Origin: Sapria himalayana
Taxonomy: Eukaryota; Streptophyta; Magnoliopsida; Malpighiales; Rafflesiaceae
NCBI GenBank assembly: GCA_029783825.1
Contig: JAREIK010003088.1
Coordinates: 860,084-924,083, forward strand
Length of the DNA: 64,000 bases
Direction: 5' to 3'
The position numbers and the translations under genes were made by a program. Below the pieces are notes generated by a model. It was not told where the DNA came from, made no database searches, and saw only the letters and a program-made list of their open reading frames with translations. Numbering within the stretch: position 1 is the stretch's first letter; each line of letters opens with the position of its first letter. Of this stretch, positions 56,101 through 63,105 are shown piece by piece.

Positions 56101-56450
56101 ACTTGATAATCTATTTATATTAATTACAGTTGAATAATGAGGTATACTTATATCTAGTACTAGAAATTTATAAAAGTTTGCATTATTGGTTTTTAATATA
56201 AAATATAATATATCTAATTATGAAAGGGATTGGACTATTTTTGAGAGTGTAAGTTACTAGAATAATTATATGAATTTAATATCTTTAATTTTATAATCTT
56301 ATTTAAAGTAAAATATCATTGTTAATTTTGTTTTTATATTTATAATATGAGAAGGAATAGATTGGAATATCAATACTTGAATGTTTTGTTATATACTAAG
56401 TATAAATGAATCTTAATTTAAAGATTCAATGAACATCATTCTATTAATTT

Positions 56451-56490
<40 letters not shown>

Positions 56491-59400
56491 GGAATAAATA
56501 ATTGATAAAAAAAATGAAAGATAAAAATATTGCTGAAGATGATTTTGTATTTGAGAGTGATGATTTAACATGAGATATTATTGTCATAGCTAGTAGAATT
56601 GTAGAGTTTAAAGTTTATAAAAGAGCTAAAGCAAAATATCAATATCAAAATTAAACTGTAAAGTCATCAATATCTAAAATATTTTATAATTATTATTTTG
56701 ATTGATGAAAATGAAATGATGCTCAATTTATCATGAGAGAGAGATCAAAATTATGAATATTGTAAGAGTAATGATGAAATGAAATCTAATGATAATGATT
56801 TTATGTATTTAGAGTTTGAGGATGGCCTATAAATATTTATTTAGTTTATTTTTTTGAAATTTCAATTTTTATTATGATGGAAAGTATTAATGATATTTTA
56901 TTTTTATGTTTAATATGATATATTTGAAGTTTAAATTTTGAATTTTATATGTGAGATTATTTAAATTTTATTATTTTGTTTTATGATTTTGTATGTTTGT
57001 GATAATAGAAAATATTAATAATATGTGATTTTTATGATTGATATCTTTAAGTTTATTGTATTTTATTACTTGTATTTATGTTGGATATATTTCATTTTTA
57101 TGTAGAGTGCATCTCACAATTGCACATAAAAAGCCTGCACCTTGATTGTTCATTGCACCTTGAGGCTTTAAAAGATTTTTGTGCCTCAATGTATTTTGTA
57201 TCTCAAATAATTATAATCATGATTTTCTAATTTTTTGTATCAGAGGTATTCATGCAAATATTATTGATTTCTATCTAAGATCTTAATAGTTGGTATCAAA
57301 GAAATATTTGCTTAGATTAAAGATAAACACATTTAGTATCAACGTGAGGTTATGATCTCAAACTGTTGGGCAATCGCGCTTCCACGGGTAGTGAGATTAA
57401 GAACAGAAACAACAGAAAACACAGAAAAACAAGTAATATGTATATCCCAATCTAACAGCATCCACGACAGAATCAAAAAATGATAAATCAACACAGAAAT
57501 AATGTGGTTCGCTAGTTGCTCAGTATGACTAGCTACCTCCACCAGAAAACGCTTATGCGTTACAGATTAAAACCAAGAATAGTATGTCTTACAGTATGCA
57601 GCATTCGGTCAGCGGGACCTCCGTTATTGTGCTACTACTGCATCCCCGGACTTTTAATATTTTCTTTCCTGCACTTACATGAAAATATTAAAACAGATTA
57701 TTAAGTAAAAATAAATTACATATACAACACAAACATTTTATATAAAAGCCAAGGTTTGGTTGCAGAGCTTGATTTTGCTTCAGATCTATGATTAATGAGA
57801 TCTATGGAGTGAATTTGAAAATGATGAGTTCATCGATCTCTAGGGAGTGCAAGAGTAGAGAAGTCTCAGCCAATTACGACGTGAGTTATATTAATAAAAA
57901 AAGTGAGTTATGACATTTTCTAGTCGCGACGCCACAAAATGATTCGTAATATCTTTTGGTTATGATATCACAAATTATTAGAGGTGTCAACCGGGCCGGG
58001 CAGGCCCGGCCCGGAACGAGGCACGGCCTGGTTCAGCCGTGCCTGGGCCTGCCCGGGGCAGAAAAATTTCGTGCCCGGGCCCGTGCCGTGCCCGGCACGG
58101 TTCGGCCCGCGACACGGCAAACCGGTACAAGTTTATCCCGTGCCGGGTGTCCTGTGAGCCCGACCCGATGATGCCCCTCCTGCAAAAAAAGACCGCGGGT
58201 CGGTTCTGATTCGACTCGACCCGCGGTCCCCCGTATCCCGAACCACTCGGACAGGCAAGCCCGAGCGGGCCGGCAAGGCACGGCACGGCCCGCCGTGCCT
58301 ATGGGCCGTGCCAGGCTCAACTGTTTTAAAACCGTGTCGTGCCCGGCACGGTAGCACGATCATGCCCTAAAAAACGGGCCGGCTCGGCCCGGCCCGTTTG
58401 ACACCTCTAGTGTATAAGCTTGAAAAGTCATTGTACAATTCAAAATAATTTCAGAGGTTGTGGTATCAAAAGTTTGACTTGTATATCTTCCAGCTAAGAT
58501 TTAGTAGGCAAGGTTGACCACTGTGGGCACACAAAAATATTAGTTAACTCTGATATTCGAGTATCCTATATTGATGATATGCTATTAGTTGGAAATACAA
58601 GAAGATATCAATATAATAAAAGAATTACTAGTAAAAATAGTTTTATATGACAAATCTTTGACATCAAATTGTATTCTAGGCATGCAGATTCAAAGAGATT
58701 GAAAATGAAAATATTATAAATATAAATATAAACGTAAATATATAAAATATGTGGATGCTATCAAAAGTTAAGTGATATTTTTTTTTTACCTATATTCTCT
58801 ATTCTCTCTCTTGTGGGTTTTCTCTCAATTTTTTGTCATATAAAAAAGTTTTATATGACAAATCTATGACATCAAATTGAATTCTAGGCATGCAGATTCA
58901 AAGAGATTGAAAATAAAAATATTGTAAATATAAATATAAACGTAAATGTATAGAATGTGTGGATGCTATCAAAAGTTAAGGGATATTTTTTAAACATATG
59001 TTCTCTATTCTTTCTCTTGTGGTTTTTCTCTCAATTTTTTGTGTGGGTTGTGTGTTTCGTCTATGTGAGTTCTTTCATCTTTTTTTGAAGTTCTAAATTA
59101 TTATTATGATTTTCTTAATATTTGGTTAGGGGTGTTCAAATTTTTGATTGGCCGCAAGTTCCTACCCAACCATACCCCACTGAACGGTTAACCCCAAAAA
59201 TAAGGTAGGAATGCGAAAAAGTTTTTGGTCTTCCAATCAAATCAGGTAGGAATGCAGAATAGAAATTAAATTTTGTATTTCTACCCTACCCTGCCCACAT
59301 TAATATATATATATCTATTATATAAATAGTTATGGTGAATTGATGGCTAAAATAATTATAATTATTATTATAATTATTTTAGATTCTAATGTTATTGATT

Positions 59401-62400
59401 TATTGTGTTATTTAAATTGGTGTAATATTACTACATATTATTTAATTTTATTTGTTAAAATATTTTAAAAATTAATAGTTATAAAAGTGTTTACCTACCT
59501 TCCTACCCTACTTCCTACCTGTTTAATAGGGTAGAAATTAGGGTAAGAATGCTACATCTTATCGGGTAGGATATAGTAAAAAAAATTCTTCGCCAAGTGT
59601 CAGGTAGGAAGGCAGAAAACTATATTTTTTACCTATAGGGTAGGGTGAACACCTCTATAATTGGTATTAGAGGTGGTTATGCTAGATATCCAGGATTCCT
59701 ATCTGAGATCCCATTAGTTGGTATAAAAGGCGCAAATTGTGTACTTCAAAAATTTGTACATTTGGTATCAATGCGAGGTTGTGATCTCTAGCATTTGGTA
59801 TCAAAGCTGAGGTTCGGTTGCAGAGCTTGGTCTGCATCTGATCTAGGATTTGAAAAATCCGCTGAGTGCGAATCTAAAAAAGATGAGTTTGGTGCAACTT
59901 CCAGGTCATGCCGAATAGTAAATTTATACGAATTATTTAATTTACAAAAATAAATTATTTGTTTTATGCATTATCATGGAATGATTAAAATCTTTATGTT
60001 TTTATATTTAGGTTTTGAGGAGCAAAAACATTCTTTATATATCTTTGGTGAGTTGAATTGTAATCTCGAGCTGGCCCACGGCTTGGCCCAGGCCAATCAC
60101 AACTAGAGTTCTTAGCATGGGAGGTGTGGCACGACATGCCACGGCTCGACAGTCCGTGGTGGGTAATTTCAGCCCGAATGGTCAGATAGGCTGGCTTGGA
60201 CTGACGAACAAGGCTAGCCTGTCCTGAACTCGGGCTAGCTCGGAATGACCCGACATGAATCAACATGACTCTGTCAAAAGATGTGTCAACCTGCAGTAGA
60301 AGCTGTGATTATGAGTCGAATAACTGCCATTTTTTTTACCCCAATTTGTTCGCAGGGAGAAGGCTCGCAGCTTCTTTCTGCTGCTGCTCAATAACTTTCC
60401 CGTCACTGTGGCGAAAGATCGAAGCTTGCTGGGTAGAGAATTAATGTCCTGCTTAGATCTTTTTTCTGGGCAAATTCATGACTGTATGCAGCTTGGCTCT
60501 TCCTCCCTCCCCCCCATCACCCACCGTTCATGTTCTCTATGGCTCATTTGTCAGACCTAATCCGTGCCATCTTGCTGAATTGCAGCTTTCTCTGATCCTG
60601 AGACAAGAGTGCTGCTGCCCGAAACATTTGACCTGGACGAACTGCTTGGCATTATTGTGGATTTTCTGATGGGCGGAAGGCTACTGCCGTGTGCTGGTGC
60701 CTCAGCCGAGACGCTGAATGGGTACGGCTCCAAGCCAGCTTCGGCTGACCAGCTGGTGACGGGCGGTATGATTCTAGCTTCGATTTGTGCCGCAACTGAC
60801 CGTATCAGATTTATTTGTGAGGCCTCTTACAGTCTTTTATGGATGCACAGATGCGATACTGCTCTGCTACTCACCATTCTTCATGTTTTTGGTTATCTTG
60901 GTGGTGAGAAAATTTTCACCGAGAAATACAGCTTGACGATGTCTGTGGTGAAGTCAGTAGTCAGGCTTCTCGAGGAAGCGAAAAACTTGCCCACTTCGAT
61001 GGCTGCAGAACTTCTGCCTCTTCTTCATCTGGCCAACTCCCCTTCCTGCGAGAGTTGCATATTCTTGGATGGCGCGGTCTCCACTCAAACTCTCTCGTCT
61101 CTGCTTTTGGAAAAGCTTCATAGTTTTGCTCTTCTCCCATCTCCTTCGCGCCAGCCCGCCGCTGAATCCTGCAGCTTGCCCAGCTCACGGCTTGGGTGCT
61201 ACGATGATGCCAAGTGCAACTCTCTCTGCCATGTCATCGAAATCTCGTCTCTCATCGAGCTCCTTGCTATCTACATGGTACGTGCTTCATGATTTCACCT
61301 TTTTTTTTTTTTAAAAAATGGAATTCGTATTGAGTGCCTTTTAGGTCGGTTGAAATAGCTAGAAGAACACTATCATGCCATCATAACCCTGCGCATTGTT
61401 TTTCTTCTTTTTGTCGCCCCCGGGGAGTGCTCGTAGTATAAAAATAATTGTAATTATTTTTTATTTATTTCATATTATATCCAAGGATTTAAATATCGGT
61501 TTCTACGGATACATCTGTACTTAGATTATATGAATATATCGGATATATCGAAGATATATCGGTGTGTATTTGCATATGAGCACCAATCAATGATGAATAT
61601 ATCGGTCTTGATGAATATATCGATACTTAAAATTTATGGATATAACGGAAATTTTTATCATTTATTATATCATGTTTGATGTGTGCAATTATACAAATAC
61701 TAACACATTGGATCTTATAATCAAGGAAGCACCGACACGGCTCCCCACAGCCGTGGACACGTGTCGGACACGGCATGGATACGTGTCTGATACGCCACGT
61801 GGCGTATCATTGCACAATCCGTATTCGATACGTCATGTGGCGTATCGGATGATTGCGTCGGCAGCCGTATCCACGTCTATAGTGCCCGACGTCCGAGGAA
61901 GTCGGGTTGCCAACGTTGCTGCATGGGCGACGTTGGCCACTGGCAGGGACGGGCGTGATTTCAGGGGAGAGGAAGGGGTGGCGCGATTTGAGGGGAGGGG
62001 AAGGGGCGGCGCTATTTGAGGGGAGAGGAAGGGGCGGCGCGATTTGAGGGGAGAGGCAGGGGCGGGCGTGTTTGAGGGGAGAGGCAGGGGTGGGCGTGTT
62101 TGAGGGGAGAGGCATGGGCGGGCGTAATTGATAGGAGAGGCAGGGGCGGTTGTGCTTGAGGGGAGAGGCAAGGGCATAAAATAAAATAAAAATTAATATA
62201 TTTTTATATAATATTATTATAAAATATTATTTTATAAAATAAAATAATTATAAATATTATCTTATAAAATAAAATAAAATAAAATATTTTTATTTTATAA
62301 AATAAATAATATATATTTATTTTATATAATAAAATATTTTAATTTAATATAATTATTAAATTTTATAAAATACATAATATTTATAATTAATAATTTTTAT

Positions 62401-63068
62401 TTTTTTTTATTTTTTTATCATGCTGTATTCTAGCCTTATCCGTATCCTAATTTTTTAGAATTTTCCGTGTCCCCGTATCCTGCAGTGTAGTATCCTCATG
62501 TCCGTGTCCGTATCCGTGTCCGTGCTTCTTAGCTTATAATTATTATATAGTTATCAAATTAGATATGTTATATGTTATTAATATTATGAATTATTTTCCT
62601 AATTTTTTATATCAAATTTATATGAATGTTATTCTTTATGTGCATTAGTATGTATGGTTGACTAATCATTATTATGTCTCGTACATTTTTGTGATACAAA
62701 TTAATTATCTAGAAAAGTGAGAGAAGAAATATTATTATAGATCAAATATAAGTATTGAATATAAAATTATTATTTAGTAATATGTTTTGCTTAGATTTTA
62801 AATCATATTAAGTATTATACATATATTTTAATAAATATTTTTCTCGTTTATAATATCTTATGACAAAAAGAAATTATTTTTAAAAATGAGATAAAATTCA
62901 CTAAATAAATTTTTCTTAGATTTTTTTTTTCAAATTAAATCAATAAATCTCTAAATTCCTAAATTGTATCATACTTGATAAAATATAACATGTTTTTTAT
63001 ATTTTCATTGTATTTATTTATATTTAATAAAATCTTTTATGTATGATTTATATGATATGATATGATAC

Positions 63069-63105
<37 letters not shown>

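Noticed and set aside
57987..58363. Three overlapping minus-strand frames of 76-99 residues
   Set aside because: They are composition artefacts of a GC-rich element with inverted ends; three frames open at once is typical of stop-poor GC-rich DNA.
61807..62177. Pro-rich minus-strand frames (PLPLPSNT... repeats)
   Set aside because: They are translations of the 28-bp minisatellite in the MITE.
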